64,000 nucleotides of DNA from Frigidibacter oleivorans (GCF_003993775.1 NZ_RJRZ01000005.1:124001-188000); one strand, 5' to 3'. Counted from the stretch's first letter, positions 8,121-17,712 are shown. A program made the numbers and translations. The notes: generated by a model not told the origin, from the letters alone.

Positions 8121-8592
8121 GAACCGGCTCCTTGCGGCGGCGAGGGGGAAGCGAGGCGAAAAGGATCAGGACCGCGCCCAAGGTGATGCAGATATCCGCA
8201 ACGTTGAACGTGGGCCAGTGCCAGTCACGCCAATAGAAATCAAGGAAATCAGTCACGGCACCCTGCCGAAGCCGGTCGATGATGTTGCCAAGCGCCCCGC
8301 CCACGACCAATGCAAAGCCTGCCCTTTCCAAAGCATTTTGCGCCCGGAATGCCATGACGGCGAAGGCGAAGGTCAGCGCGCCCGTCAGCGCCGCCATCAG
8401 GAGGGGCTTACCTGCCATGAACCCGCCCATCATGCCAAAGCTCGCGCCCGTATTGAACCCGAGGGAAAGGTTGAAGCCCGGCAAGACCGGGACCGCAGTC
8501 CCCTGCGACAGCAGCGACAGCGCTGCGGTCTTGGTCAACTGGTCTCCCACCACTGCGGCAGCAATCAGAGAAATCAGCATCACCCTTGTCAT
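8107..8592 (-). CDS. lspA: lipoprotein signal peptidase (signal peptidase II)
   Basis: A 161-residue four-helix membrane protein carrying the LspA signatures: GDQLTK near residue 16, GNIIDRLRQGAVTDFLDF with the first catalytic Asp, and WPTFNVADICI with the second. It cleaves the leader of diacylglyceryl-modified prolipoproteins. Length is typical. It overlaps the isoprenylcysteine-methyltransferase-like gene by 4 bases and runs into dsbB. Dedicated lspA copies are well known in heavy-metal resistance clusters next to P-type ATPase genes, as here. Confidence 0.95.
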   Translation of the reverse strand: MTRVMLISLIAAAVVGDQLTKTAALSLLSQGTAVPVLPGFNLSLGFNTGASFGMMGGFMAGKPLLMAALTGALTFAFAVMAFRAQNALERAGFALVVGGALGNIIDRLRQGAVTDFLDFYWRDWHWPTFNVADICITLGAVLILFASLPPRRRKEPVLDQS

Positions 8593-9212
8593 TCTGCTGC
8601 CTTGCTCTTCCTGCCGATCCAGCGTGGGACCGACGCGGCGTAACGATCATAGTCCGGCCCGATTGCCATGCGCAGGGCGGCCTCTTCGGACCGCACTTGT
8701 GTGCTGGCCGACCAGAGAAACAGGACCGGGGCAAGTACTGTAGGGAGAGAGGGAACCGCCATCGCAACACCTGCCAGCAGTGCCGCTTGTCCCACAAAGG
8801 TCGGGTTGCGGCTGAACCGGTAAAGCCCGCCGGAGACCAGATCGCCGGTTTCGCCGCCGACCACGCCGACGCGCCAGGATGATCCCATCGACATCTGAGC
8901 GGCAAAGGCCACCATCGCGCCAAGCCCTGCGACAAAGACCCCGACCAAGCCTAGAAGGACAGCACGCCCCTCGGTCCAGAGCGGGTCAACCTTGTGGAGC
9001 GCGGGAACGGCGAGCCAGAGGAGCGGCCCGAAGAAGGCGAATGCAAAGGCCGCGCGGAAACCGATTGCCGCCAGCCGGTCGCGCCCGGTGGCACGGGCAA
9101 ACAGCCAGACCGGACGCCCCGCCGCTTGTGCGGCCAGGGCGCTGCCCCAGAAGAACAGCGCCAGATAACCGAAAAGAAGGGCCAGCGCGGCCCAGCCAAA
9201 ACCGGAGATCAT
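8589..9212 (-). CDS. isoprenylcysteine carboxyl methyltransferase-like membrane protein
   Basis: A 207-residue polytopic membrane protein with five or so hydrophobic segments. The stretch GLYRFSRNPTFVGQAALLAG carries the RNPxFVG signature of the ICMT/PEMT methyltransferase superfamily, and the C-terminal EEAALRMAIGPDYDRYAASVPRW resembles the conserved E...G..Y..Y...VPR ending. These enzymes use S-adenosylmethionine; the bacterial substrate is unknown. It lies between the P-type ATPase and lspA genes with close spacing (4 bases from the ATPase stop), so it belongs to the metal operon. Members of this family are commonly found beside czc/cad genes. Confidence 0.82.
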   Translation of the reverse strand: MISGFGWAALALLFGYLALFFWGSALAAQAAGRPVWLFARATGRDRLAAIGFRAAFAFAFFGPLLWLAVPALHKVDPLWTEGRAVLLGLVGVFVAGLGAMVAFAAQMSMGSSWRVGVVGGETGDLVSGGLYRFSRNPTFVGQAALLAGVAMAVPSLPTVLAPVLFLWSASTQVRSEEAALRMAIGPDYDRYAASVPRWIGRKSKAAE

Positions 9213-9216
9213 CTGC

Positions 9217-11529
9217 TCAGCCCTCGCGTTCCGGGTTAAACCGCAGCAGACGCAGGGCGTTTAGCGTCACAAGCACGGTTGCACCCGTGTCGGCGAGGAT
9301 CGCGATCCAGAGGCCGGTCAGACCAAAGACCGAGGTCACGAGGAAGACGGCTTTCAGCCCGAGCGCTATGGTCACATTCTGGCGGATGTTGGCCATTGCT
9401 GCGCGCGACAGACGGATCGTGGCGGGAATGTCGGTCACCCGGTCACGAAGAATGGCCGCATCGGCCGTTTCCAGCGCCACATCAGTGCCCGATCCCATCG
9501 CCACGCCAACGCTTGCCTGTTTGAGCGCGGGGGCGTCGTTGATGCCGTCGCCGATCATCATCACGCCACCTTTACTTCCGATCTCGCGGATGTAGGCAAG
9601 CTTGTCCTCCGGCATCATGTCTGCCTCGAACTTCAGGCCGAGGCCTCCGCCGATGGCAGCGGCCGTGCGCGGGTTGTCGCCGGTCAGGATGACCGCAGTC
9701 ACCCCCATGGCCGTCAACTGGCGCACCGCGTCTTTCGCATCCGCACGCGGCTCGTCCCGCATGGCGATCAGTCCGAGCGGGGCCTTTTCGCGAAACACGG
9801 CGACCGCGGTCTTGCCGTCCTCCTCAAAAATCGTCGCCTGCCGAAGGCCAAGGCCATCCAGCCCGCCATGCTCCATCGCGTAGCGGGGCGAGGCCACATA
9901 GGCCGCAGCGCCGCCCACGGTTGCAACAACGCCCTTGCCCATCAGCGCCTTTGCGTCTTGCGAGGGCAGCGCAGAAACGCCAGCGTCCTTGGCCTTGTTC
10001 AGGATCGCAATCGCCAGCGGGTGGCTCGAGCCGGTCTCGACGCCTGCCGCCACGGCCAGAAGTTCAGCTTCGGTGGTCGTCCCGAACGGCACCAGATCCG
10101 TCACCTGCGGGCGACCATGCGTCAGCGTCCCGGTCTTGTCGAAGGTCACAACATCCACCTTCGCCGCCGCTTCGATCACGGCACCGCCCTTCATCAACAG
10201 CCCACGCCGCGCCCCGGTGGACATGGCCGAAGCGATGGAGGCGGGGACCGAGATGACCAGCGCACAAGGGCAGCCGATCAGCAGGAGGGCAAGGCCGCGG
10301 TAAACCCAAGTGTCCCAGGGCTGGCCGAAGACCAGCGGTGGCACCACGATGACCAGCGCCGCGACGGCGACGATGGCAGGCATGTACCAGCGGCTGAACC
10401 GGTCGATGAAGCGTTCGGTCGGGGCACGCGCCTCTTCGGCCTCTTCAACCAGACGGATGATGCGGGCGATGGTGTTGTCCTCGCGACCTTTGGTCACTTT
10501 GACCCGCAGGGCCGCCTCGGTGTTGATTGCGCCTGCAAAAACCGCGTCCCCGGGGCCGCGCGTCTTGGGCACGCTTTCCCCGGTGACCGGGCTTTCGTCC
10601 ACGCCCGAAGTGCCATCCACGATCTCGCCATCGGCCGGAATCCGGTCACCGGGGCGGACAAGGACTGTCTGGCCCACAGACAGGCTTGCGGCTGGAACCT
10701 CGCGCGTGCTGTCACCTGTAACGAGTTGCGCCGTCTTCGGCACAAGATTGGCCAGCGCCCGGATCCCGTCTCGCGCCTTGCCGGCGGCCACGCCTTCCAA
10801 CACCTCGCCCACGGCGAACAGAAACACCACCAGTGCCGCCTCTTCCGCTGCGTTGATGAACAGCGCGCCGACGGCGGCAATCGTCATCAGGCTTTCGATG
10901 GTGAAGGGCTGTCCCATCCGCAGCGCCGCAAAGGCGCGCTGCGCTACCGGGGCCACGCCGATCAAGCAAGCGGCAACGAAGGCCCACTTACCGATCTCGG
11001 GGGCAAGATACTCGATGACCCAGGCGGCACCCAGCAGCAGGGCGGTAAAGATGACCAGCTTGCCCTTGGCGGTCTGATACCAGCGCTTGCCCCGGTCGGC
11101 GGGGTCGTCATGAACGTGGCCGGGGCTGCCGTGACCGCTATCGTCGCGCTTGGTGCTGGCCGCCTTAGGGCCTTGGTCGTGACCAGAATGATCGTGGCCA
11201 GCGGGAGCGTGGGCGGAGTGATCATGATCTTGATGCATGTCGCTCTGCTCAGGTGCGGATTGAGCCCCCGGCAAAACGAAGTCCTTCTTCGCACCGGCGG
11301 CGCGCGGCGCAATCTCATAGCCAAGCGCACGGACGGTCTTCTCGATCTTGTCCCGCCCGGTTTGTCCCTCATCCAGCGTCAAGCGCAGGCGTTCCGACAT
11401 GATGCCAACCTCGACGCCGCTTACCCCCGGCAGGCGCGTCACCGCATCCTTGATCTTGGTCGCGCAGGACCCGCAGTCCATGCCCGTCACCGTCCAGTCA
11501 CAGGATGTTTCGCGTGCAGCTTCCGACAT
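9217..11529 (-). CDS. Cd/Zn/Pb-transporting P-type ATPase (P1B-2)
   Basis: A 770-residue pump. Order of parts: an N-terminal HMA domain (GMDCGSCATKI), a His-rich linker (HQDHDHSAHAPAGHDHSGHD and GHGSPGHVHDD), membrane helices, the actuator loop, the ion-binding CPC helix (GCPCALVISVP), the phosphorylation site DKTGTLTHG, the HP motif (GSSHPLA) and the GDGINDAPAL hinge. It expels soft divalent metals from the cytoplasm. The start at 11529 is chosen because AGGAGG lies 7 bases before it; frames from 11535 or 11568 have worse spacing. It is divergent from a MerR-family regulator with a shared MerR-type promoter and is followed by an ICMT-like gene and lspA. Confidence 0.94.
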   Translation of the reverse strand: MSEAARETSCDWTVTGMDCGSCATKIKDAVTRLPGVSGVEVGIMSERLRLTLDEGQTGRDKIEKTVRALGYEIAPRAAGAKKDFVLPGAQSAPEQSDMHQDHDHSAHAPAGHDHSGHDQGPKAASTKRDDSGHGSPGHVHDDPADRGKRWYQTAKGKLVIFTALLLGAAWVIEYLAPEIGKWAFVAACLIGVAPVAQRAFAALRMGQPFTIESLMTIAAVGALFINAAEEAALVVFLFAVGEVLEGVAAGKARDGIRALANLVPKTAQLVTGDSTREVPAASLSVGQTVLVRPGDRIPADGEIVDGTSGVDESPVTGESVPKTRGPGDAVFAGAINTEAALRVKVTKGREDNTIARIIRLVEEAEEARAPTERFIDRFSRWYMPAIVAVAALVIVVPPLVFGQPWDTWVYRGLALLLIGCPCALVISVPASIASAMSTGARRGLLMKGGAVIEAAAKVDVVTFDKTGTLTHGRPQVTDLVPFGTTTEAELLAVAAGVETGSSHPLAIAILNKAKDAGVSALPSQDAKALMGKGVVATVGGAAAYVASPRYAMEHGGLDGLGLRQATIFEEDGKTAVAVFREKAPLGLIAMRDEPRADAKDAVRQLTAMGVTAVILTGDNPRTAAAIGGGLGLKFEADMMPEDKLAYIREIGSKGGVMMIGDGINDAPALKQASVGVAMGSGTDVALETADAAILRDRVTDIPATIRLSRAAMANIRQNVTIALGLKAVFLVTSVFGLTGLWIAILADTGATVLVTLNALRLLRFNPEREG

Positions 11530-11577
11530 CGTCATTCCTCCTGCCGCTGAGCGGGCAGTTGCTTTCATCGAATCAGC

Positions 11578-11608
11578 AACCTAATGTCTCTAGCAACTAT
11601 AGCTTCAA
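11578..11608 (-). promoter_or_regulatory. MerR-type promoter/operator of the P-type ATPase gene
   Basis: On the minus strand: -35 TTGAAG, a 19-base spacer containing CTATAGTTGCTAGAG and -10 TAGGTT. This is the classic over-spaced MerR-type promoter, lying between the ATPase gene and its divergent regulator; the dyad is close to known CadR/PbrR sites. Confidence 0.8.
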
Positions 11609-11618
11609 GGGGAATCTG

Positions 11619-12059
11619 ATGCTGACTATCGGAAAGTTGGGCGAGGCCGCCGGGGTGAAGGTACCGACGATCCGCTATTACGAGCAGATCGGCCTGCTTC
11701 CCGAAGCCGAGCGCAGCGCGGGCAACCAGAGACTCTACAGCCGCAAAGCGATGGAGCGTCTGGCCTTCATCCGGCACGCCCGCGATCTGGGCTTCACGCT
11801 CGAAGCGATCCGCGACCTGCTGAGCCTGTCGGACCGACCGGATCAGTCCTGCGCTGCTGCCGATGCCATCGCGAAGGCTCAGCTGGCAGAGGTTGAAAGC
11901 CGCCTTGCGCGATTGACAGCGCTGAAGGCCGAACTTGAACGAATGGTCGTGCAATGTGCAGGCGGCAAGATCGCCGATTGCCGCGTTATCGAAGTTCTGG
12001 GCGACCATTCGCTTTGCGCGACCGATCATCGGCATCCGGAGATAGAGGCGACGCAATAA
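11619..12059 (+). CDS. MerR-family metal-responsive regulator (CadR/PbrR/ZntR type)
   Basis: A 146-residue regulator. The N-terminal winged helix (IGKLGEAAGVKVPTIRYYE) is typical of MerR proteins, followed by the dimerisation helix. Metal-binding cysteines are C78 (DQSC), C113 and C121 (CAGGKIADC), the arrangement of Cd/Zn/Pb sensors rather than of Cu(I) sensors. A His-containing tail (CATDHRHPEIE) could add ligands. ATG at 11619 matches the family start; upstream codons would run through the operator. It is divergent from the P-type ATPase gene and probably also controls the promoters at 803-833 and 2641-2671 (inference from shared dyads). Confidence 0.92.
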   Translation: MLTIGKLGEAAGVKVPTIRYYEQIGLLPEAERSAGNQRLYSRKAMERLAFIRHARDLGFTLEAIRDLLSLSDRPDQSCAAADAIAKAQLAEVESRLARLTALKAELERMVVQCAGGKIADCRVIEVLGDHSLCATDHRHPEIEATQ

Positions 12060-12196
12060 CCGCACCCGCAACACTCGCCATTTAAGCCAGCACCGCCTTT
12101 TCCGAAAACGCCGCCCCGGGCCGCTCGAGCATCAACGGTACTCCGTTCAACCGGATGTGCGTTGCCGAATTTTTCTTCTCATGTCATGCATTCTGG

Positions 12197-12520
12197 ATGT
12201 CGTGGATGGTCCGACCCTTTTTAGCAGTGCTTTTGGCTGTGTCCCTGTTCGCGGCCACAGTCAGTGAGGTATCGGCCGGACTTGCAGCGGAGATCGCGGC
12301 AGCAGCCGATCCGTGCTGCGAAGGCGATTGCCCTGATGACCAGGCATGCAGCGTCGCCTGCGAAATGATGGCGCGTGGCGGGATGACATTGCTCGCCCTG
12401 GTACAAGTCCCCGGGCTTTCTGTTACCGAGGAGGCATCTGCTGCAGTCCTGATGCTTCCTGACCTGCATCCACCATCCGGGCTTCCGCCGGATGGCTTGA
12501 GACGACCTCCCCGCATTTGA
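12197..12520 (+). CDS. small exported cysteine-rich protein at the head of the cus operon
   Basis: A 107-residue product with a hydrophobic leader (RPFLAVLLAVSLFAATVSEV, cleavage near VSA) and a cysteine cluster DPCCEGDCPDDQACSVAC that could bind soft metals or form disulfides. I recognise no named family; proteins of this kind often precede RND metal-efflux genes in Rhodobacteraceae. Start is uncertain: ATGs at 12155, 12197 and 12206 all lack a strong ribosome-binding site, and 12197 gives a normal leader. It is followed 95 bases later by the YtkA-like gene and then cusB-cusA. Confidence 0.55.
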   Translation: MSWMVRPFLAVLLAVSLFAATVSEVSAGLAAEIAAAADPCCEGDCPDDQACSVACEMMARGGMTLLALVQVPGLSVTEEASAAVLMLPDLHPPSGLPPDGLRRPPRI

Positions 12521-12615
12521 CCCCGCCGCGTGCGTCAGCGCGCGGATGATGCCGTTTGCACCTGCGCCAATTGGCTTCGCGGGTGCGCTGTCGCTGCAAT
12601 CAAAGGGTCTTCCTC

Positions 12616-13011
12616 ATGACAAACATGTTCCGCCGCATTTGCGGCTCCGTTCTGGCACTTCTCATCGGCGTATCTGCCCTCTGGGCAGGTGCAGACGACT
12701 ACCGTTTCGAGATCGTCTCGACCGACCATCGTGTCGGTTCTGGGGTAACGATTGAACTTCGTCTGACCGATCTTCGCACCGGCCAGCCGGTCGAGGGCGC
12801 GGTCATTTATGCCACGCGCATGGACATGGCCCCCGACGGGATGGAGGCGATGACCTCCGCTGTCACCGCATTGCCGGCCGAAGGCCCGGGCACTTACCTG
12901 TTCAGCACGGATCTCACCATGGCGGGGGGATGGCGGTTTTCGGTGGCGGCCAAGGTGCAGGGTGAACCGGAAACCGTGAAGGCAGAACTGGAATTGCGAG
13001 CCGAGCCATGA
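12616..13011 (+). CDS. YtkA/FixH-like periplasmic protein
   Basis: A 131-residue exported protein (signal peptide MTNMFRRICGSVLALLIGVS with cleavage near ALWAG) with one Ig-like domain. The stretch VTIELRLTDLRTGQPVEGAV, the Met-rich MDMAPDGMEAM and GTYLFSTDLTMAGGWRFSV are typical of the YtkA-like domain found beside copper/silver RND efflux genes. The Met cluster suggests Cu(I)/Ag(I) contact. The stop overlaps the start of the adaptor gene by 4 bases, placing it in the efflux operon. Confidence 0.75.
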   Translation: MTNMFRRICGSVLALLIGVSALWAGADDYRFEIVSTDHRVGSGVTIELRLTDLRTGQPVEGAVIYATRMDMAPDGMEAMTSAVTALPAEGPGTYLFSTDLTMAGGWRFSVAAKVQGEPETVKAELELRAEP

Positions 13012-14471
13012 GCGCGGTTGGCAAGCTGACTGCCGCAGTCCTTGTTGCAGGCAGTGCCGGATGGATCGGGCTGACCGCAGGCGAAAAGGGAATCACCGTG
13101 GCCAGCCTGATAGGCATGGCTGAGATGCAGCTTGCCGTCTTGATGGGCAATGACGCAGTCGCCATGCCGGGTGCTGACGCCCCTGAAGCAGAGCCGACCG
13201 GCCCGGTGATCTACTGGAGGCACCCGGATGGGTTGCCCGAATGGTCGGTATCCGAGCGGCAAACGGCAGATGGGCGCGCCTTCCTGCCTGTTCTCGCCAG
13301 CGAGGATCTCTCGCTGGGCCCTGCGCCCGAGCCCAGTTCAGAAATGGCAATGGCTGAAACAGGTGAGCGGACCATCCTCTACTACCGCAACCCGATGGGC
13401 CTGCCAGACACCTCGCCAGTGCCGAAGCAGGACTCAATGGGGATGGATTACATCCCCGTCTATGACGGTGAAAACAGTGATGACGGCTCGGTCACTGTCA
13501 GCCCTGGCAAGTTGCAGCGCACCGGGGTGCGGACGGCCGAAGCAGTGTTGGCACCTCTGGCGGCCACATTACGGGCGCCGGGCATCGTGGAACTGGACGA
13601 ACGCCGGATCAGCGTAATTTCGTTGCGCGCCGACGCCTTCATAGAAACCGTTGCCGATGTGACCACGGGCAGCACGATCGCCGAAGGCGCACCGCTCGTG
13701 ACGCTTTATTCACCCGAGATCGCTGCCGCTCTTGCACAGTTCCTGACCGACGTGCGGTCGGAAGGGCGGTTGAGGGAGGGCGCGCGGCAACGATTGGAAA
13801 ACCTCGGCGTGCCGGGAGAGGTGATCGACCGCATCGCGACCGAGGGCCAGACGACAGTGAGTATTCCGATCATGGCCCCGCGCAGCGGCGTGGTGCTGGA
13901 GCGGATGGCGGTCGAAGGCATGATGTCGGAAGCGGGCGATACCCTGTTCCGCATCGCTGACACCTCGACCGTCTGGGTCATCGCCGAAGTGCCTGAAGCG
14001 GCGCTGATGGAGATTGCAGTAGGAACAGAGGTTCGGGTGAGCTTTCGTGGCCTCACGGATGGCCCGATTCCGGGCCGTATCGACACCATTTACCCCGAGA
14101 TCGATATGATGACCCGCACTGGAAAGCTGCGGATTGAATTGCCGAACCCGGACGGGCGCCTACGCGCCAACATGTTCGCCGAGGTCGAAATCATGCTCGG
14201 CGGTGCACCCGTGGTGCAGGTACCAGAGGGTGCTGTGATCGACACCGGCGACAGGCAGGTGGTGATCCTTGATCTGGGTGAAGGGCGGTTCCGGCCCGAA
14301 CCTGTGACCGTGGGGCGCAAGGGCGACGGCATGATCGAGATCGTCAGCGGCGTGGGCGCGGGCGACATAGTGGTCAGCTCTGCCACCTTCTTGATCGACG
14401 CCGAAAGCAACCTCAATGCGGCTTTGGCTGCCCTTGCAGCGCCCGGATCCACCCCGGAGGCCAACCCATGA
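13008..14471 (+). CDS. cusB: RND efflux periplasmic adaptor, CusB type
   Basis: A 487-residue membrane-fusion protein. After an N-terminal hydrophobic anchor there are two heavy-metal-binding-domain-like stretches (IYWRHPDGLPEWS and LYYRNPMGLPDTSPVPKQDSMGM), then the barrel-sandwich/hairpin region (TLYSPEIAAALAQFL), beta-barrel and membrane-proximal domains. CusB-type adaptors pick up Cu(I)/Ag(I) and connect the RND pump to an outer-membrane channel. No CusC-like outer-membrane factor is present in the window, so one must come from elsewhere. It overlaps the pump gene by 4 bases. Confidence 0.9.
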   Translation: MSAVGKLTAAVLVAGSAGWIGLTAGEKGITVASLIGMAEMQLAVLMGNDAVAMPGADAPEAEPTGPVIYWRHPDGLPEWSVSERQTADGRAFLPVLASEDLSLGPAPEPSSEMAMAETGERTILYYRNPMGLPDTSPVPKQDSMGMDYIPVYDGENSDDGSVTVSPGKLQRTGVRTAEAVLAPLAATLRAPGIVELDERRISVISLRADAFIETVADVTTGSTIAEGAPLVTLYSPEIAAALAQFLTDVRSEGRLREGARQRLENLGVPGEVIDRIATEGQTTVSIPIMAPRSGVVLERMAVEGMMSEAGDTLFRIADTSTVWVIAEVPEAALMEIAVGTEVRVSFRGLTDGPIPGRIDTIYPEIDMMTRTGKLRIELPNPDGRLRANMFAEVEIMLGGAPVVQVPEGAVIDTGDRQVVILDLGEGRFRPEPVTVGRKGDGMIEIVSGVGAGDIVVSSATFLIDAESNLNAALAALAAPGSTPEANP

Positions 14472-17400
14472 TCGCCCGCATTATCGAATGGTCGGCCCGC
14501 AACGTGCTGCTTGTGCTCTTTGCCACCGTCTTTACCGTGGCTGCGGGCCTTTGGTCCCTGCGCACACTGCCGATCGACGCCATCCCCGATCTGTCGGATG
14601 TGCAGGTGATCGTGCTGACCGAATATCCTGGGCAAGCGCCGCAGGTGGTCGAAGATCAGGTGACCTATCCCCTCACTTCGGCCATGCTGACCGTGCCACA
14701 GTCACGCGTGGTGCGCGGGTTCTCGTTCTTCGGCATCTCTTTCGTCTACATCATCTTCGAAGATGGCGTGGACCCCTACTGGGCCCGCTCGCGCGTGCTG
14801 GAATACCTCAACGCCGCCGCAGCACGTTTGCCGGATGGAGTGACGCCCGCGCTTGGGCCAGATGCGACGGGCGTGGGCTGGGTCTATCAATACGCGCTGA
14901 AGGGCGAGAACCTGAGCCTGGCCGAGCTGCGGTCCTTGCAAGATTGGGTAATGCGTTTTGCCATCAGCGGTGCCGACGGCGTGTCGGAAGTCGCCAGCGT
15001 CGGCGGGTTTGTGAAACAATACTCGATCACCGTCGATCCGGTGCGGATGCGGGCGCTTGGCATCACCCTGTCCGAGATCGGTGAGGCAGTTGCGGCCAGC
15101 AACATGGACACCGGCGGGCGCACGGTCGAGCTGTCGGAATTCGAGTTCATGGTGCGCGGGCGCGGCTATCTGGACGGCATAGCCGATCTGGAAATGGTCC
15201 CGATCCGTGCTGAGGGGGGCGTGCCGGTTCTGCTGCGCGACGTAGCGCGGGTCGAGATCGTGCCCGATGAGCGTCGGGGCATCGCAGAGCTTGATGGCGA
15301 GGGAGAGGTCGCCAGCGGCATCGTGCTACAACGAGTGGGGGCCAATGCACTCGACGTGATCGATAACGCCAAGGTCGAGATCGAGACCATCGCGCGAAGC
15401 CTGCCCGAGGGGGTGGAGATCGTCACCGTCTATGACCGATCCAACTTGATCCTGTCAGCCATTGAAACCTTGCGGACGACACTTCTTGAGGAAAGCATCG
15501 TCGTGGCGCTGGTCACATTTGTCTTCCTGCTGCATGTCCGCTCGTCGCTGGTCGCCATCATCATGCTGCCGGTGGGCCTCTTGATGGCCTTCACCGCCAT
15601 GCGCGCGCTTGGCATCGGGGCCAATATCATGAGCCTTGGCGGCATCGCTATCGCCATTGGCGCGATGATCGACGCCGCCATCGTGATGATTGAAAACGCC
15701 CACAAGCATCTGGAACGGGCGGAACCCGGCAAGCCACGGGTGGAAGTGCTGATCGAAGCCGCGTCCGAGGTTGGCCCGGCGCTGTTCTTCAGCCTGCTGA
15801 TTATCACCGTCTCCTTCCTGCCGATCTTCGCGCTGGAAGGGCAAGAGGGCCGCCTATTCGGCCCCTTGGCTGCAACCAAAACTTTCGCCATGGCGGCCGC
15901 AGCGCTCTTGTCAGTGACGCTGGTGCCCGCGCTGATGGTGATCTTCGTGCGCGGGCGGATCGTGCCGGAACACCGCAACCCGGTGAACCGCGCCCTGATC
16001 GCGATCTACCGACCCGTCATCCAATGGGTGCTGCGGGCGCGGGTGTTCACAATCACGCTCGCGCTGGTGGCACTGGTCGCCACAATCTGGCCCGCGCGGC
16101 AGTTGGGGTCCGAATTCATGCCCGCTCTGGACGAGGGCACGATGATGTACATGCCCACCACCCTGCCGGGCTTGTCCGTCACCAAAGCAGCGGAGTTGAT
16201 TCAGATGCAGGACCGCATCATCCGCAGCTTCCCGGAAGTCGAGACCGTCTTCGGCAAGGCGGGACGTGCGCTGACGGCAACCGACCCGGCCCCTACCGAG
16301 ATGTTCGAGACGATCATTCAGCTGAAGCCGAAGGATGAGTGGCGCGAGGGCGTCACGATGGAAAGTCTGCGGCTGGAAATGGACGCCGCCCTGCAATTCC
16401 CCGGCGTCTCGAACGCCTGGACCCAGCCGATCCGCGCCCGCATCGATATGCTGGCCACCGGCATCCGCACTCCTGTGGGGGTGAAAGTCTTCGGCACTGA
16501 CCTTACAGAAATGGAGGCAGTCGCGCGGCAGGTCGAGGCGGTGCTGCGGAATGTTCCCGGCACCACCAGCGCCTATGCCGAACGGGTGATCGGCGGCTAT
16601 TACCTCGACATCGTGCCCGACCGGGAACGGCTGGCGCGTTACGGCCTGTCGATCCAGGACGTGCAGGAGGTTATCGCCATGGCGCTTGGGGCCGAGGCGA
16701 TCACTCAGACCGTCGAGGGACGCGAGCGCTACAACGTGGCACTGCGCTATCCCGCAGCGCTGCGCCAGGATCCCGAGGCCATCGCGCAAGAGGTTCAGGT
16801 CGCGCTTCCGGGTGGTGGCACTGTGCCCCTGGGCGAGGTCGCCGCTGTCGAGCGTACACGGGGTGCGACGTCGATCCGCACTGAGAACGGTCAGCTTGCC
16901 GTCTACATCTTCGTGGACATCGCGGGCCGCGATCTGGGCGGCTATGTCGCCGAGGCACAAGCGGCAGTGGCTGGCGAAGTGATCCTGCCGCCCGGCTATT
17001 CGCTGGGCTGGAGCGGTCAGTTCGAATACCTCGAACGTGCCAAGGCTCGGCTGGCAATCGTCGTGCCGATCACACTGGCGGTGATCTTCCTGTTGCTGTT
17101 TCTCAACTTCCGCCGCCTGACCGAAACCCTGATCGTGATGCTGTCCCTGCCCTTCGCGCTGGTTGGCGGCGTCTGGCTGATGTGGTGGATGGGCTTTAAC
17201 ACGTCGGTGGCTGTCGCGGTCGGGTTCATCGCGTTGGCCGGTGTCGCCGCAGAAACCGGGGTAATCATGCTGATCTACCTCGACCATGCATTGGCGGAAC
17301 GCAGGGCCGAGGTCGCCCGCGCAGGACGCCCATTCACCCGCGCCGATCTGGATGCCGCGATCATGGTCGGCGCTGTCGAACGGGTGCGGCCCAAGATGAT

Positions 17401-17638
17401 GACGGTGGTGGCGATCATGGCGGGCCTGATGCCGATCCTTTGGGCGCATGGCACCGGGTCTGAGGTTATGAGCCGTATCGCCGTGCCGATGATCGGTGGG
17501 ATGGTGTCGTCCACCATCCTGACGTTGGTCGTGATTCCGGCTGTCTACGCACTGATCAAGGGGCGCGGGCTGGCGAAGGCAGGAGACCTTGCCAACGGTG
17601 GTGCCGTCGTGAAGCCAATGGGTCAATCCCTGGTTTGA
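14468..17638 (+). CDS. cusA: heavy-metal efflux RND pump, CusA type
   Basis: A 1056-residue RND transporter of normal length with two six-helix bundles, each followed by a large periplasmic loop. The helix-4 signature GAMIDAAIVMIENAHKHLE is of the monovalent-cation (Cu/Ag, HME-4) type rather than the CzcA type. Start ISEWSARN-like and the GEFMPALDEGTMMYMPTTLP segment are typical. It exports Cu(I)/Ag(I) from periplasm or cytoplasm using proton motive force. It is the last gene of the operon that starts with the small Cys-rich protein; about 75 bases follow before the convergent end of the next gene. Confidence 0.93.
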   Translation: MIARIIEWSARNVLLVLFATVFTVAAGLWSLRTLPIDAIPDLSDVQVIVLTEYPGQAPQVVEDQVTYPLTSAMLTVPQSRVVRGFSFFGISFVYIIFEDGVDPYWARSRVLEYLNAAAARLPDGVTPALGPDATGVGWVYQYALKGENLSLAELRSLQDWVMRFAISGADGVSEVASVGGFVKQYSITVDPVRMRALGITLSEIGEAVAASNMDTGGRTVELSEFEFMVRGRGYLDGIADLEMVPIRAEGGVPVLLRDVARVEIVPDERRGIAELDGEGEVASGIVLQRVGANALDVIDNAKVEIETIARSLPEGVEIVTVYDRSNLILSAIETLRTTLLEESIVVALVTFVFLLHVRSSLVAIIMLPVGLLMAFTAMRALGIGANIMSLGGIAIAIGAMIDAAIVMIENAHKHLERAEPGKPRVEVLIEAASEVGPALFFSLLIITVSFLPIFALEGQEGRLFGPLAATKTFAMAAAALLSVTLVPALMVIFVRGRIVPEHRNPVNRALIAIYRPVIQWVLRARVFTITLALVALVATIWPARQLGSEFMPALDEGTMMYMPTTLPGLSVTKAAELIQMQDRIIRSFPEVETVFGKAGRALTATDPAPTEMFETIIQLKPKDEWREGVTMESLRLEMDAALQFPGVSNAWTQPIRARIDMLATGIRTPVGVKVFGTDLTEMEAVARQVEAVLRNVPGTTSAYAERVIGGYYLDIVPDRERLARYGLSIQDVQEVIAMALGAEAITQTVEGRERYNVALRYPAALRQDPEAIAQEVQVALPGGGTVPLGEVAAVERTRGATSIRTENGQLAVYIFVDIAGRDLGGYVAEAQAAVAGEVILPPGYSLGWSGQFEYLERAKARLAIVVPITLAVIFLLLFLNFRRLTETLIVMLSLPFALVGGVWLMWWMGFNTSVAVAVGFIALAGVAAETGVIMLIYLDHALAERRAEVARAGRPFTRADLDAAIMVGAVERVRPKMMTVVAIMAGLMPILWAHGTGSEVMSRIAVPMIGGMVSSTILTLVVIPAVYALIKGRGLAKAGDLANGGAVVKPMGQSLV

Positions 17639-17712
17639 AAGTGGTCGGAGAAACCCCGGCAGAAATGATTGGAGCAAGCATGTCCGAGGTCTCTCTTCCG
17701 CATCAAGCCATC

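Noticed and set aside
9868-11550. A long open frame on the plus strand (560 codons) opposite the P-type ATPase gene
   Set aside because: It is the complement of a clear P1B ATPase; its translation is His/Arg-rich and low in protein-like pattern, as expected of a shadow frame in GC-rich DNA.
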